A DNA stretch of 64,000 nucleotides. Source: Anthoceros angustus (taxonomy: Eukaryota; Streptophyta; Anthocerotopsida; Anthocerotales; Anthocerotaceae). The stretch's first letter is position 1. Each line of letters begins with the position of its first letter. Below are positions 29,778 through 41,690 of the stretch, piece after piece. The stretch lies in the NCBI GenBank assembly GCA_010909165.1, contig MU008164.1, positions 1,736,001-1,800,000 of the forward strand. The letters run 5' to 3'. The notes below the pieces were generated by a model. It saw nothing but the letters and a program-made list of their open reading frames with translations. It was not told the DNA's origin and ran no database searches. Made by a program: the position numbers and the translations under genes.

Positions 29778-31215
29778 GGTTGGTTTGAGGCCAGGATTGC
29801 CTCTAATGTCAATGTGACAAAACCAACATGTGCAAACCTTAAATTTCAATGTGACAAAACCACCATGTGCAAACCTTAACCGCCAACGTCACCGACGAGA
29901 TACGCACTGCCCGCGCGGGAAATGCGAGACTTGCTTCACCAGGAATGGAAAGCCGGTGTACCAGTGCTTGGGCACCTTCCGTTCAGCCAATACACATTAA
30001 TGTCGCATGGCTGTGTTGTTCATGAAAGTGAGCCCAGAGGCTCCTCTTCACGGAGTGTGCCTTCTCACCTGTGGAGTGGCCACAGGTACGATGATTTCAG
30101 TAATAGCAATTCGTTTAGTTGAGGGAGTAGCGTCCTTACCATGTAATTCTGCAGGCCTGGGAGCTGCTTGGAAGAGTGCCAAAGTGCATGCTCGATCAAC
30201 TTGTGGCCATCTTTGGCCTTGGAACTGTAGGACTAGCGGTAGGACTTTCATGTGTCCCTCTGGCAAGAGTGAATCCTCTGTGCGCTCTGCTCTGGTCGTC
30301 TGCATCCATTGACCTGATCGTGTGTTTGTGGCAGGTGGCTGAAGATGCCCGAGTGGCTGGAGCTTCTGGGATCATTGGAGTTGATGTGAGCCCAGAGAAG
30401 GCTGCACCAGGTAAATGTCATGAATGTCACTCTTGCTGTAGTAGATAGATGGTGGGCTTTTAATGGTGACGAGCCTCATGTTCTCCCAGGTCATGTTTTC
30501 GGAGCCACAGACTTCGTCTATCACGACAAGCCCATTCACCAGGTAGACAGACATGGAGTACAAAGTCAGCAGTTTTTCTTGCACCTCTGGCAAGGATGTC
30601 GACACGGAAGCGGAGTCTGGACCGGATATTTCAGGTGATCGCTCATATGACAGACGGAGGAGTGGACTACGCCTTTCAGCGTGTGGGGACCATCGACCTC
30701 ATGCAGGCCGCTTATGAGTGTCCCCACAAACAGGTATGGGGTGTTGCTGTGGTGATGGGGATCGCAAGTGCAGGCCATTCCATCAGTTTCAACCACCGGC
30801 TGCTCTTCACCGGCCGGATCATCAAAGGCGCAGTCTACGGAGACTTCAAAGGACGATCAGACTTGCCCGGCCTAGTTGACAAGTACCTGAGAAAGGTAAG
30901 ATGTAAGTAACATGGTGCGGCTGTCTGGTGCCCAACATAATGATGGCATGTTTGCAGGAATACAATCTTGACGACTTTGTCACTCACAACTTCTCCCTGT
31001 CTCCAATCAACAATGCGTTCGAGCTCATGAGGCAGGGAAAAGGCTTGAGATCTGTCATTCGTCTTGCTGAAAAGTTCGGAGAAACAATTTCCAGTTTCAT
31101 CAAATCGGTCTTGTTGTTGGTTACGGGAGCCATGGTAGCTTCCCGTGTAGCTTCTTACTGTTTCCCTTGTGTTAAAGCTGGTCTTGTCTACAGCGTCAGC
31201 GTTTGTCCGCATTAG
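29778..31215 (+). pseudogene. Zinc-type alcohol dehydrogenase, N-terminally truncated, 6 or more exons
   Basis: GT-AG exons can be laid at 29,778-30,085, 30,155-30,238, 30,335-30,410, 30,490-30,542, 30,635-30,895 and 30,958-31,215. They encode structural-zinc-lobe text (CDKTNMC, in a 38-base tandem duplication at 29,805-29,879) and NGKPVYQCLGT. Then come APLHGVCLLTCGVATG, the dinucleotide-fold LVAIFGLGTVGLA (GxGxxG), VAEDARVAGASGIIGVD, HMTDGGVDYAFQ, FKGRSDLPGLVDKYL and FVTHNFSLSPINNAFELM. These are conserved blocks of the class-III/plant ADH family, which oxidises alcohols or S-hydroxymethylglutathione with NAD. The first roughly 90 residues with catalytic-zinc ligands are absent. Three frameshifts occur (near 29,970, 30,020 and 30,205). 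The C-terminus carries about 45 unfamiliar residues. The missing 5' part could not be found upstream. Confidence 0.75.
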
Positions 31216-31295
31216 CTAGCTCCTGCTGTTCTAATACAATGAACTTTGTCATGTGAGCACGCAAGTGGAGTGGTAATACTCCTGGCTGATGGGGT

Positions 31296-31415
31296 TGTCA
31301 AAGCTGTACATGTGTGGATCCAAGGTTTGAGTTCATGGTCGGTTGGCGGATCCGCCAACCGACCATGAAAGACTTTCAGCATGAACTGGGGTTTCCTGAT
31401 CCATGCTCCTCACTT
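31296..31415 (-). pseudogene. F-box family scrap containing a perfect 38-bp palindrome
   Basis: On the minus strand GGAAACCCCAGTTCATGCTG... and GGTCGGTTGGCGG correspond to the IGKP..FQL...GRLAEPLDP part of the F-box family. At 31,332-31,369 the GGTCGGTTGGCGGA piece is joined to its own inverted copy with no spacer (TTCATGGTCGGTTGGCGGA plus its complement). Only about 30 codons remain. Confidence 0.6.
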
Positions 31416-32000
31416 TGAGCGGCTAGGTCTGTATTCATCACCTCCGTCTTCAGAAGACGCCGCACGAGAAGTCCTCTCCACAGAAGAGTCCGACGAATCC
31501 CTTTCTTGGTTGTCTTCACATTCGTAGTACAGCTCCAGGCTCGTGACAAACGTCCAGCTGCTTTACCAACTACAAAGATATCTGGCTGTCCTGTGCTCCC
31601 AAACCCAGGATGAAATGTCCTCCGCAACCAACAAGAGCAGCAAGTGGCACAGCCACAAGTGATAGGGAATCAATTCCAATACTCTGGACAGACAGTGTTC
31701 CAGAGACCGTTCCAGCATCCAGACTCGCACAGCTCCATCCAATGAGCTGGAGGCTGTCGAAGCCTCGGAAGCAGCAGAACATAGCCAGAAATACAAGTGT
31801 CTGCTCGTCCCAGCTCACAACCTCGCCTCCACTTCCCTTGCAAGGGCTTGTATCCCCACAAAATTCTAACCCCATCGGCGCTCCCTGATAGCAAGAGTAT
31901 TTCACCATGCATGTTCCTCTATTGCACATAGAGGCTCCCTCCACATGCACACCGTCTGCTCCACACTTGGAGTCCATCCCTTCACGCGTTCCATTGTTGG
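31376..32000 (-). pseudogene. Possible WD40-repeat protein fragment
   Basis: Three minus-strand frames overlap. One reads ASSSLDGAVRVWMLE (31,750-31,700), resembling the end of a WD repeat (S.DG.VRVWD). Upstream is SGGEVVSWDEQTLVFL (31,830), another WD-like strand. A third frame continues with FGSTGQPDIFVVGKAAGRLS (31,600). The pieces would need frame changes to join. WD40 proteins are scaffolds of many complexes; no specific family can be named. This could also be chance similarity. Confidence 0.3.
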
Positions 32001-32139
32001 CATGTCACATTGTGAAGGCCTAGCTAGGGCTTCTGGTCCGTGTTGTATTCGGCTTTCATTGTCGGCGCTCTGGGTTGTGCCTACCATCACTTGACACTCA
32101 ACACGTGATATACTTGGCTTCCACATAATTCATCTGGCC

Positions 32140-32830
32140 AATCCTGTTGGAATCTTGAAACACGACTTCCACCAATAGCTGCAGCTTCAGAGTGCCATTC
32201 ACTGCTACTTCTACAAGGGGTAATGTGTCGCGCAGAGTTCACACACGAGGAGGGAGGCCAGCGCGCCCAGGTGAACTGGGGCGATATTCAACATTGAAGG
32301 AAGGGGGTGCTTCTCGTGCTCTCAACCAAATTTACTTCAGACCTTTTTGCACGAAACGATTGGCAGCCTTCTGGACACTTTCGGCTACTTCTCTCCGGTC
32401 TGAGGTTCTACCCATTACATCATCAAGGAACTTCAATGGACAAAGCTTCCAACAGCAGGTACTCAACTGCTTGATCGTCTATTCTGCAGACTTATCGAGA
32501 CTCTGAACCCTTGAGCTTCACCTCCGGACTTTGAGCCGTGTCCTAAAGTGCACATGGACTACACACACCTGACACAGTTGAACATGGAAACGTGTCAAAC
32601 GCAGAAATCATTCGGTAAGAAGAGACGGTGCGAATCGCTCCAGAATAAGGTACTCTCACCTTTGGAAATGAGACTCCATGCATTGTCGAGAATGTTGTAT
32701 CCCACCAAGTGCGTTCACAACCCCTCTTCAGGGTCGAGGACAGTGTCACTAAAAAAATAGTGAAGTAGATGGTATCACCTAACAATCTAACAAGGTTGCT
32801 CAATCAGCTACTTCACCGTTGCTACTGACA
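32140..32830 (-). pseudogene. F-box family C-terminal fragment F
   Basis: The minus strand gives LLGDTIYFTIFLVTLSSTLK then CERTWWDTTFSTMHGVSFPK (32,780-32,660), matching GDTMYFSVATD...HGVTFP of copy E. 32,140-32,410 matches 15,360-15,610, and includes one 34-bp-type unit and the GCCAGCGCGCCCAGGTGAAC block also found at 4.25 kb. No other part of the gene is present. Confidence 0.5.
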
Positions 32831-32887
32831 TTGTCCTCGGCCTTGTCATGCACCCTTAATGTCATCCAATGCTCGCCATATATCTGG

Positions 32888-33535
32888 GTCCATAAGAATC
32901 AGAAAATAATTACTTTCATACTCACATGCCTACCTATATGTTGCAGCTATACACATAATTCACTTTCGCACTAGTACCCTGCATTCGCTGTGACACACAC
33001 AACTTCAAAATTGCAACACTCTTTGGTGGCTTGGTGTTCAGGGTGTCAATTTCTTATCCACCTTCTCACACCATCTTAACACAATGCTTGGTCTCTCTCC
33101 TCTCACCTCACCCTGCTAGTTATCGCTCCCCTTATCACACCCATTTTATACTCAATCACTTCTTCTCCTCCATCATGACTGTGAGAAGGAGCTCACAACC
33201 ATTTTATACTCTTCCCCTCTTCCTCTTGCAACATGATTGTAACAAGGACCTCTCTCTCCCCCGGGGGTATCCTTCTCTTCCTATTTTATCTCCTTTGCAT
33301 ATCCTTTGTATACGTATATATGTATATAGGCTTCAAGATATAAGTATGTGTAAGTATGTGTACATATATATGTACACATCCTTCTGTTATACTCATATTA
33401 TACTAGTGTACTTATATTTACCTCAGTTGTATATATATATACGTATATAGGCTTCAAGACTTGTTTATGTACTAATATGTATGTGCTAACCCTTATGTCA
33501 CTCTCATACCTTGCATATATATATGTTTGATTTTA
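32888..33535. repeat. Non-coding segment, copy 2 of 5,226-5,872
   Basis: Nearly the same sequence as the first copy, including the TATA/TGTA-rich tract (33,305-33,490). It marks the left edge of the second copy of the 5.2-11.4-kb segment. Preceding sequence (32,830-32,887) differs. Confidence 0.85.
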
Positions 33536-34231
33536 TTGACAAATTAATTGGAATTTTTGGACACTTCAAGCGTCCTCTATCCCTTTCAGCTTTGTTGCCA
33601 CCGATGCCATTGGCTTTGACTACGAACATGTCGTCTTCCAAGTGATATGAACATATCGTCTTGCGCAATCTGAACATGTGCCTCGAATCAAGCGACGCGA
33701 CGTCACTTGGTGACTCTTGGACCAACACCATTGTTTTCGGGGTTCCTCCACAACTTCCTAGACCTATCCAGCGACCTCAATTACCACTTTGACGGCAGAA
33801 GACCCCTGTAAATGCTGGGCTACAAAGGTGGGAAGACCAATTCCCTCTGTTTATTGCTGATTGACCATCACCGGTCCACCCATGCACTGGCGACTCCAGC
33901 GTCTGCAAGAAAATGGCTCTGAACATTCACATCCCCCCTCCACAAACGGCCCACCTGCCACCGTTGTTTTCCAGATTGCATTCGGCATGCGCTCCCGCAT
34001 TAATCTCGAGGATGCCAGAATCCCAGTGGTGGCTCCCGTGTACCATCTCCAACCAAGGTTGGCCCAAAATTAGATTATATGCGGAACCAGGTACTTCAAC
34101 GACCGTAAACCCAATTCTCACCTTGATCCTATGTACAACTACCTTCACGTTCTCTATTACCCCGAGGACGGGTAGTGGGGTGTTTGAGGCATCCCTGAAG
34201 ACTTGTGGGCAAGCGATTCTTCTTGTGGAGG
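33536..34231 (-). mobile_element. Gag-protease element, copy 2, left part (protease and tail)
   Basis: Minus-strand retropepsin text is the same as at 6.3-6.5 kb (RIGFTVVEVPGSAYNLILGQ then PWLEM, 34,130-34,060). The copy is cut at 34,231 by the TG of the long-LTR gypsy element. It resumes at 46,395-46,457 and then again at 56,390, after the 9.9-kb insertion. The pre-insertion sequence is readable at 6,541-6,670. Confidence 0.8.
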
Positions 34232-37200
34232 TGTGGAACGAAGACTTTTGGTCACCCAAGACGCGGCAGGAGAGACTGACGCGTAGGATGGGTAATGGTT
34301 GTTCAGGCAGGTAGGTAGTAGGTAGGTCGATAGCAACAGGTAGGAAGCTGGAGGGACGTCCGAAGGAAGTTCGGGCCTTAACTGAATCGGCGTTTCGGTC
34401 CGGTAGGAAGTAGGAGTAGATAGGAGCATCTATAGGCATGATAGGTTCCATAAAGTTCCTTGGACCATGGGAAGTAAGAATATTCGGGAGTAAGAAGTTC
34501 CTTGGCCTTTGAAGTATTCAGGTTCTGCATGGCTATATATGCCAAATAGGGCTAGTTAAGTTGTAAATAGAAAGTAGCTGCAGGAGTTTTGGACCGGACA
34601 CATGGCGGCCATCCGGGAGGAGCGCAATTAAGGCAGATTTGCATGTACCGCAAACTCGGTTAGCTGTGGTTTGAACGGGCGCCAGCGAACCGCAGTCAAG
34701 GCGAGGGGAGTAAGTGGAGTTGCGCTCGAAGGAGGAAGGCGGCAGTGAGCCTACCGATTGCGCCAAGGCAAGTCGAGGGGAGTAAGTGGAGTTGCGCTCG
34801 AAGGAGGAAGGCGGCAAGGCGAGGCGCGAGTGGAGGCGCCAAGGGAGGCGAATGTTGAGAGGCGCCGAGGGGAAGAGCTTGAAGGCTACCGCATCAAAGG
34901 CGCAAGGTGGAGAAGTTGCTGGAGGGGAGATTGAAGGGGCCAAGGTCACCTCTTGGTGGTTGCGCTGAGGCTGACGAGGAGCGGAAACACTTCCCTTGCT
35001 GTCTCTCACCCAAACCACCACCTCTTTGCTCTCCACTCTTAGCCCGATAGATTACTTTCCAAACTCTCCAATTTTGCTATCCTTGTGTGTGCTCCCCTGC
35101 GATGGTGAAGATAGTGAGGACGGGAACGGGATACGCCCACGGGAGGAAACCTCCGCCACACCGCCCACAAAGGGAAAAGGGAAGAAACACCCACCCCGAA
35201 GTTCGAGTGTAGGCCGCCCAAATTTCACCTCGAGATTTGAGGCGCTCGAGCGCGCGCCCGAGATGAAGATGGAATGGTCAGATTTGGTGCCTGGTGGCAC
35301 TTTGCCCCGCCTTGGTTCGAGTGTGCGCGACGAATGCGAGTGACCAAGGCGACGGCCAATTCCGAGGATGCGACAATCAAGTCATCCCGGGATGTGGAAG
35401 GTACATTTCGTGGATACGATTTGATACCTAAGCCCACAAGGGAGGGATCATTCCGCAGCCTCCAAGAATCGATCCCGAGGAGGTTATGAGTATGTTCCTA
35501 CGACCAAAGGAGGAAGTATGGTCGCAAGGCAATGGCTGGAGGATCTCTTTGTTCAAGGAGCGGAAGTGGAATTTATTCGCCAAGATATGGCTGACTAACG
35601 GCGCAGGAAGACGACTGGAAATTCCCATTTAATGATGATATATGAGATGTCCTGTGGAAGTTGGTGGATTGGGCCACCATTCTCAGTATGAACAAAGCGG
35701 TTGACCGAAACCATTTGGTGATGGAGGGAGCAAGAATCGCTTTGTCTCTACCTTCCTCGACACCTATATCGAGGGAGGAGGTTCTTACCGACGAGGAAGA
35801 AGCCAAGATAGAAGCTACTCCGTGAGGGTGGTGGAAGGAGAGCCATCACCGCCCTGTGAGGATGAAGAGGGGCGAGGCCCCGGGCAAGAGACCGCCACGC
35901 CCGCGAACCAACATGAGGCCTCGTGGATCGTGAACCCAACAAGAGAAAGGGAAGAGGCTATAGAAGAACCTCCTACGGAGGAAGGAGGAAAGGATACGAG
36001 ACCACCTACCGAGGGTTGAGGATTGGTAGGCCGACAACCAAAGGGGGAGGAATGGAACCTCCTACCAAGGGACCTGTGGAAGGATGGAGGACCTACGGTA
36101 GGAACTTTACCTCCTACCAAGAAGTAGTAACAGCAAGACTGATGGAGGCGAGAAGAACGCCGAGGGCAGACCCACGCACCAACGGGAGGAGTGGAGGAAG
36201 TGTTTTGAGAACGCCGCATCCTACAAAGGGTAGTTGCCGAGAGGAAGTGGGCGCAGGATCTATGGACGCCCTAGTGACCGTGTCGGAGGTGGCCAAGTTC
36301 GTGCTGAACTTCGAGACCTACGAAAGGAGCCGGAGGATGCCGAGAAGAAATTGAGAGGAGCTGAAAACCACCTCCGAGAAGCAACACTGCTAGATCCGCC
36401 AAAGAGCGACAGATGACCACCAAGTTGGTGAATGTGGGAAATGATTGACTGTGTCTTAGGACAGAGGCAAAATCGCCAAGAGGCCGAGGAGTTGGAAACC
36501 GCCAGAAGGAGGCGAAGGAAAGTTGGAAGCTACCTAGCAAGGGTAGGACACATCGAACGCAGCAAGGAGGAGGCAAGATTCACCGCTAGCAAGGCCCTGA
36601 GACCTTGAAGACGAGAAGGACCTCCTACGAAGAAGTTAGTTGCCATGGAGCAACGGAAGGAGCATTACAAGGAAAATACGACTTGGTGAAGGAACGACAA
36701 GGATGGGACAATGTGACCAAGGGTCACAAAGAGGAGCTTCAGACACGAGAGAACTTTTGGAGCAACAACGAAGAAGGCCGACGACCTTACCCACGCCTAT
36801 GAGGAGGCAAGGAACCGAAGGAAGTTTTGATGGCCCAACGATCTTTGGAGGGTCTTCGTGTCATTCGAGGGAGCAAAGGGCGATCACGCTATAGTGAAAC
36901 ACATGGCAATGGAAGCCATGGAGAAAGATAAGGAGATTGGGAGGCTTGCCCCGGAGTTGGAGGGAGCGATAGTGGAGAAAGAGGCCGCATTGGTAGGAGT
37001 GACAACAGCCGGTGGGACGAAAAGGCCATCCCACTAAGGGTCCGCATCATGGACGACAAAAGAAGGAGAGTGGTAGGGTGGCGACCTACTACAACAACCT
37101 CCTAGAAGCGATTGAGGAACGCCATGGAGGAAGACGAAGAAACGGACCTCACCGCTCGACAAGTGGAATGGCAGCCGAGGTCAAACTTTGAGTTGGTACA

Positions 37201-38541
37201 AGGAAAGCAGTGCTAGACATAGCCGAACGAGCGAGTCAAGAAGCACCTACGGCGACGCCAGGAACCTCCCGAGACGGTGGAGCTATCTGCCGGAGGAAGA
37301 GACCGATGGTAGGATGGTATACCAAAGTTCCTACTGTAGGAACTGAAGAGGAGGAGGTGACCAAGGAAGGGTACCTCCGGTCTGAAAACCCAGCCGTGAG
37401 GGAAGGAACCCCATAGCAAGATCCGAGGCCGTGGTAGGATGAACCGCCTACCAAGCGAGTGAGAGGGGAGGAACCCCATCGAGGATGAACGGTAGGAGGA
37501 ATGGAACCTCCTACCACAAAGGAAGACCTACCACCAATGGGGCCGATGAGGGCTACCAGCATAGTCCCTAGAAAGACTGGAGGTGGCAAGGCTAAGCGAC
37601 CCATCAAGGGGAAGACATTGAAGCCGCAAGGCTAACAAAAGCAGCGAACGAGGATGTCAGGACCTTTCAAGAGGACGTTTTGTCCCAAGTGGTGCACACC
37701 TTGGGAAGTGTGAGTATTTAAGAGTGGCGGCAGATAGACAGGATATTCGGTCAAGGTGAGCAATCGAGCCGAGAGGATAAACCAAATGACAAGAGTCCTA
37801 TTGTTGGACTTGGCAAGTCGCCTAGCATTAAACTAGCACGAGTGACTAGTCGACTCCCCACCTATAAAAGGGAGGGTGGAAGAATGAATAAACACCGCAC
37901 CTTGCTTTGTCATGCATTCTTCGCCTCCGGCGCATCCCTTTGTGTGTGCTGACCGCCCGCCAAGCGACGAGAAGGCGAAGGGTGGGTTCGGTGAGGCCCT
38001 CGTGGGTTCGCCAACGCAGCTCCTCCTCTCGTGAAAGATTGTTGTTGGATGTGCTTTGTGCGTGGTGGCCTCAGGAGGATGGCGCCGACTACGCCGCGTG
38101 TTCGTGTACGCAATCGCCCGAGAGAAATACCCAGCTAGTCGCCACCCTGTGCAGGCGCAAGGGAGGCGTAAACCGCGAACTATGAGTAGAGTTAGATTTG
38201 GGGATCGAATGAAGTGAGCTTGAATGGGATTGTCCGTGTGTGTGTGAGTGAATGATGAGAGAGTTTGATAGGGTGTGTCGTTGTAGAGTGAATTGATCGA
38301 GTGGCATAGGAGAGTGTTGAGGTGGAGGAATCGAAGGCGTGGAGCGCGCCGGGGCCGAGCAACCCAAAACGCATAACACTTGTTGCCCACACCGAGGACA
38401 AGTAGACCGCAGATGAGCGAGAGTGAGAGGAACGACTGCAAACAATCCGAACCAAATCTCTTGGGATCGAACCTACGATTCAACGACTGTGGATAAGTGT
38501 GGCCACCGAGGCGAGCCCGTGACCGAGGCAAACCTACCACA
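34232..38541 (+). repeat. 5' LTR (about 4.3 kb) of the nested gypsy element
   Basis: It starts TGTGGAACGAAG and would end ...CCTACCACA just before the primer-binding site. The first 1.78 kb is repeated at 44,689-46,394, directly after integrase and a purine tract, which fixes the LTR start. Inside are two TATA-like boxes (CTATATATGCC near 34,533 and CCTATAAAAG at 37,861). It also holds coding-like text of unknown origin at 35,460-37,000 (RIDPEEVMSMFLRPKEE, EEVLTDEEEAKIEA, then coiled-coil-like EDAEKKLRGAENHLREA). An alternative is a short LTR of about 0.8 kb with a second, truncated element after it. Confidence 0.6.
37861..37870 (+). promoter_or_regulatory. TATA box of the 5' LTR
   Basis: CCTATAAAAG, followed by GGGAGGG and an AATAAAC signal at 37,887, about 680 bases before the proposed LTR end. 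The spacing fits the U3/R border of a plant LTR. Confidence 0.5.
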
Positions 38542-38545
38542 TTTT

Positions 38546-38562
38546 TGGCGCCGGACGGCTGC
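38546..38562 (+). promoter_or_regulatory. Primer-binding site, tRNA-Asp type (probable)
   Basis: TGGCGCCGGACGGCTGC follows ...CCACATTTT. Plant gypsy elements primed by tRNA-Asp commonly have TGGCGCCGTTGCCGG here. The first eight bases match and the rest is diverged. Confidence 0.5.
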
Positions 38563-38639
38563 TTGAGGATTGTGTGTGAGTGAATGATGATAGAGGGAGT
38601 AAACGGGCATTGCGAGTCATCCCCTTTCAACTGTGGAGA

Positions 38640-40435
38640 AAGGGCGCGAAGGGATGAGTATCGACGCGGATAGAGGCAATCCCGGAGAGGTTAGCCGTAG
38701 CCATCGCAGCTAGAGTGGAGGTAAGCGAACAGCGGGAAGCTGAAGCAGAAGCTCGCGGGGAAGAAAGTACGGTACAACACACTGTCACCACGCTAGGACG
38801 TCTTGATTGTTTTGCAGGAGAAGGGTCCGACAGGCGCCTACTCCACGGGACGGGGAGCCAGGTGGTTCTTTGGAGCACCAAGAAGACAGAGCGGAACCAG
38901 TAACGGAGGCCGTGCTCATTCCTTTGCGTACCCTTCGAGAGGTCACGACCGTGGAGTTGGTATCACCCACAGTGTGAAAGGACTCGAGAGGGAAGTAGGT
39001 GGTCCCGCCGCTACCACCCGTCCGAACGCACTACATCCTCTTCCGACATCGACACCTTAGAAGATTTTTCGACTCGAGCCGACGAGAAAACGCCTTGTTT
39101 GATGAGATCATCGAGGGGAGTCAACGAGCGACACGCTGAATTTGTTACCGAGAGGGCTCGGAGGCAGCCATGGGCGGCGTTGATCGATCAACGAGGAGCA
39201 AGGATTGGGACACTTACAATCGATATCTCGATCATTTGGCTCGACAGCGGAAGTTGCGCAAAATGTAGGTGAGGCGCCGCGAGAGAGAAGCAAGAATTGT
39301 GGGAGCGAAGACACAATCAAGTCCACAACCCACGAGCAAGAGCTGCCCGAGTTTCTCACTTACTCAGTGACGACCCGCAAGGACACCTTTGCCCATAGCC
39401 ATGAGCGGAGCGGAGGAGCCATCTGAGGAGCAAGCTCATCACCCCACACAAGGCAGCCATATCCCAAATTTGGATCCAAGAAGGAGGACGACATCGATGC
39501 CGAAAGTTTTGTAAAACTTTTCAATCCATCTCGAGGGCTAACATCGAGGATTCCTCGACGATCGGGTACGATTTTCCAGATCATGCAGGACTGCGCAATG
39601 GTATGCCGTGAAGTTCTCTACCCCACCCACCGCTTGGCTGTAGCGAGCTGATTTCCTTATTCGCTGTGGTTTGAGCCACACTACCCATGTGACAAACTTC
39701 GTGACCAAGCGAAAGAAGAAAGAATCCTTGCTCGATTATGTGGAACGGTTTTACGCTCGAGAAGATACCTCCAGAGTGGACAACACGGAGGAGAATCACA
39801 AGCGATTCGGAAGAACAAGCGTTGGATTGGTTCGTCTGGACTACCACGAAGATGGAGATTCACCGCAGGGCAATGATACCTTGAGGAAGGCATTCGAGCA
39901 CCAAGCATGGGAGGCCGCCTGGGAGGAGAAGACGGAAGAAAGCGAGTGGCAAGAGGAAGAAAGGAAGAGACATCGCCTTCAAGTTCGCTGAAGAATCGAC
40001 GTCAAGACACTCACGGAACCATCATCATCTCAAGAGAATTCAACATCCGGGACGGATGATGAGTCGGAAGAAGCACATCAAGCGAGTGAAAAAGACTTGG
40101 AACATTTGTCAAGAAGAAGGAGAGAGACAAGAGAAACGCCACGAAGGTTGCAGAAGGGAAAAGGGACGAATGGAAGGTCGCCCCAAGACACCAAATTTGG
40201 AAGATGTGATGGCCGGCGACATCGAGATCAAATTAGTCAAGAATCGACCGACGACGATCCTTCCCTACCCGGCAGAAGTCTTTGTAGCAATTGTCATCAC
40301 CAGCCATACGATCACGAATGCCGCCTCAAGACACGATGGGTCAATCGTGGAGTACGATCTAGACCCATACTATTCGTGAGAGGAGGTGTATCGATGCGTG
40401 CCATGACAGAGCTCGACCGCCTCAATCCATGAGAG
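38640..40435 (+). pseudogene. gag: gag region of the nested gypsy element
   Basis: Frames contain AEARGEESTVQHTVTTLGRL (38,740) and HEQELPEFLTYSVTTRKDTF (39,330). Capsid-like text follows with QWYAVKFSTPPTAWL (39,598) and KKKESLLDYVERFYARE (39,712). A zinc-knuckle-like CSNCHHQPYDHECRLKT is at 40,283. The order fits Retrotrans_gag followed by nucleocapsid. At least five frameshifts or stops interrupt it. Confidence 0.65.
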
Positions 40436-41217
40436 CCACCTATCAACCCCAAGATCACCCAAAGGATGAGGTATGGTCCAAGGCAAAATCGCGAATCAAT
40501 GGAAACCGAATCCTCTCAACGACCCTGTAATGTATCGGCCATTGTTACAACTGGGCGCCCGATCATTATGCGAATGCATGTCCGTAACCAAGGCGATGAT
40601 TGGGTACACCCTTCGTCAGTCTGCAAGGCGCCGGACATATAGCGGAGATGCAAGATGTACGGGCCCAAGACCATTCTCGCACTGTGGGTACGATTCGCTA
40701 ACCCAGGTGACAGGGAGATTCCACCAAACCTGAGCTCTCGTGCCCACCCCAGACAGTGGAAGTAGAAGACGAACGCTGGGGAGAGAGGAGCAAGAAGGCG
40801 AAATTGGAAGAGAAGTGGACTGCATATATCCGGAGAAGACGAGTTGGTCGCACGCCGCCACTCGGCCAAGAAGGAGGGACGACACCCGGCGACAAGGGAA
40901 TGCTCGAAATTGGAAGTTCGCGGAGATGGGCGGAATCCGAGCGAAAGAAAAGAAGAATGCCGAGGAAGTGAGAGATGAAGAAACGGCCAGAGCCCGGCCA
41001 GAGGGAGGGCGGTCCAAAGGCTTCAATTTGCACCGACATCGCCAGAGGTGGCGGCATGCTCGATGCCACGGAAACTCACTCAAAGTGAGAAACATGCACC
41101 CCGTAAAACCATGGGTCCAAGGGGAGTGATGACAAAGATGGAACCGCAAGAAGAAGTAATTGCGAGGAGGAGAAGACCCCTCTCATTGAGAAGGTCACCA
41201 GCTTTGCAGAATCTCTG

Positions 41218-41690
41218 TTGGATCAAGAATTCCTTGTGACATTTCGACAACTCTTGTCCGACAACCCCAAGTATCGACGTATGATTCGAGAAGCGATGAA
41301 AGGGACTCAGTCAACAGAAAATCAGAAACGAATCACGGATGTACGAGTTGTGGAACTCATGGATTTGGGTGCCAGTGAAATATCGGTCGAAGTGAACGGA
41401 TGCTTGATAAGGCGGTACCATCGACTCGGTCGGGGGTTAACTGCGATGGAAGAAACGGCCAGCAAACTAGGATACACCAAGTTCGAGGACACGCACCATT
41501 CTTCGAATGGCGGATCGACGGGCGGCCATCACTGGGGTACTTCGCGATACCCACTAACATTGGAGGCATTGTTTTCCTTTGACTTATGTGGTCATGCGAC
41601 CAGTCACCGGGGGTATCAAGTGTTGATAGGGAGGCCATGGCTATACGGCAGAAAAGCCGCCTTGATTGGGGAAGAAGGAAATTAGTTTCA
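41218..41690 (+). pseudogene. Retropepsin (protease) region of the nested gypsy element
   Basis: An open 155-codon frame reads FLVTFRQLLSDNPKYRRMIR, then LTAMEETASKLGYTKFEDT, and ends YQVLIGRPWLYGRKAA, the conserved C-terminal block of gypsy proteases. The active-site D(S/T)G is not readable in this frame; the corresponding bases (about 41,425) are disrupted. It processes Gag-Pol in intact elements. Confidence 0.6.

Noticed and set aside
38440-38480. GGATCGAACCTACGATTC resembling a tRNA T-loop
   Set aside because: No acceptor stem or anticodon arm can be paired around it, and it lies within the LTR.
37833-38630. 265-codon open frame on the minus strand, the longest in the window
   Set aside because: It lies antisense to the LTR promoter, R/U5 and primer-binding site of the gypsy element. 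Composition is Ser/His/Arg-rich with no motif. It is best explained as a shadow.
40616-41149. 177-codon minus-strand frame
   Set aside because: It lies antisense to the gag-protease interval of the nested gypsy element, and the text shows no family signature.
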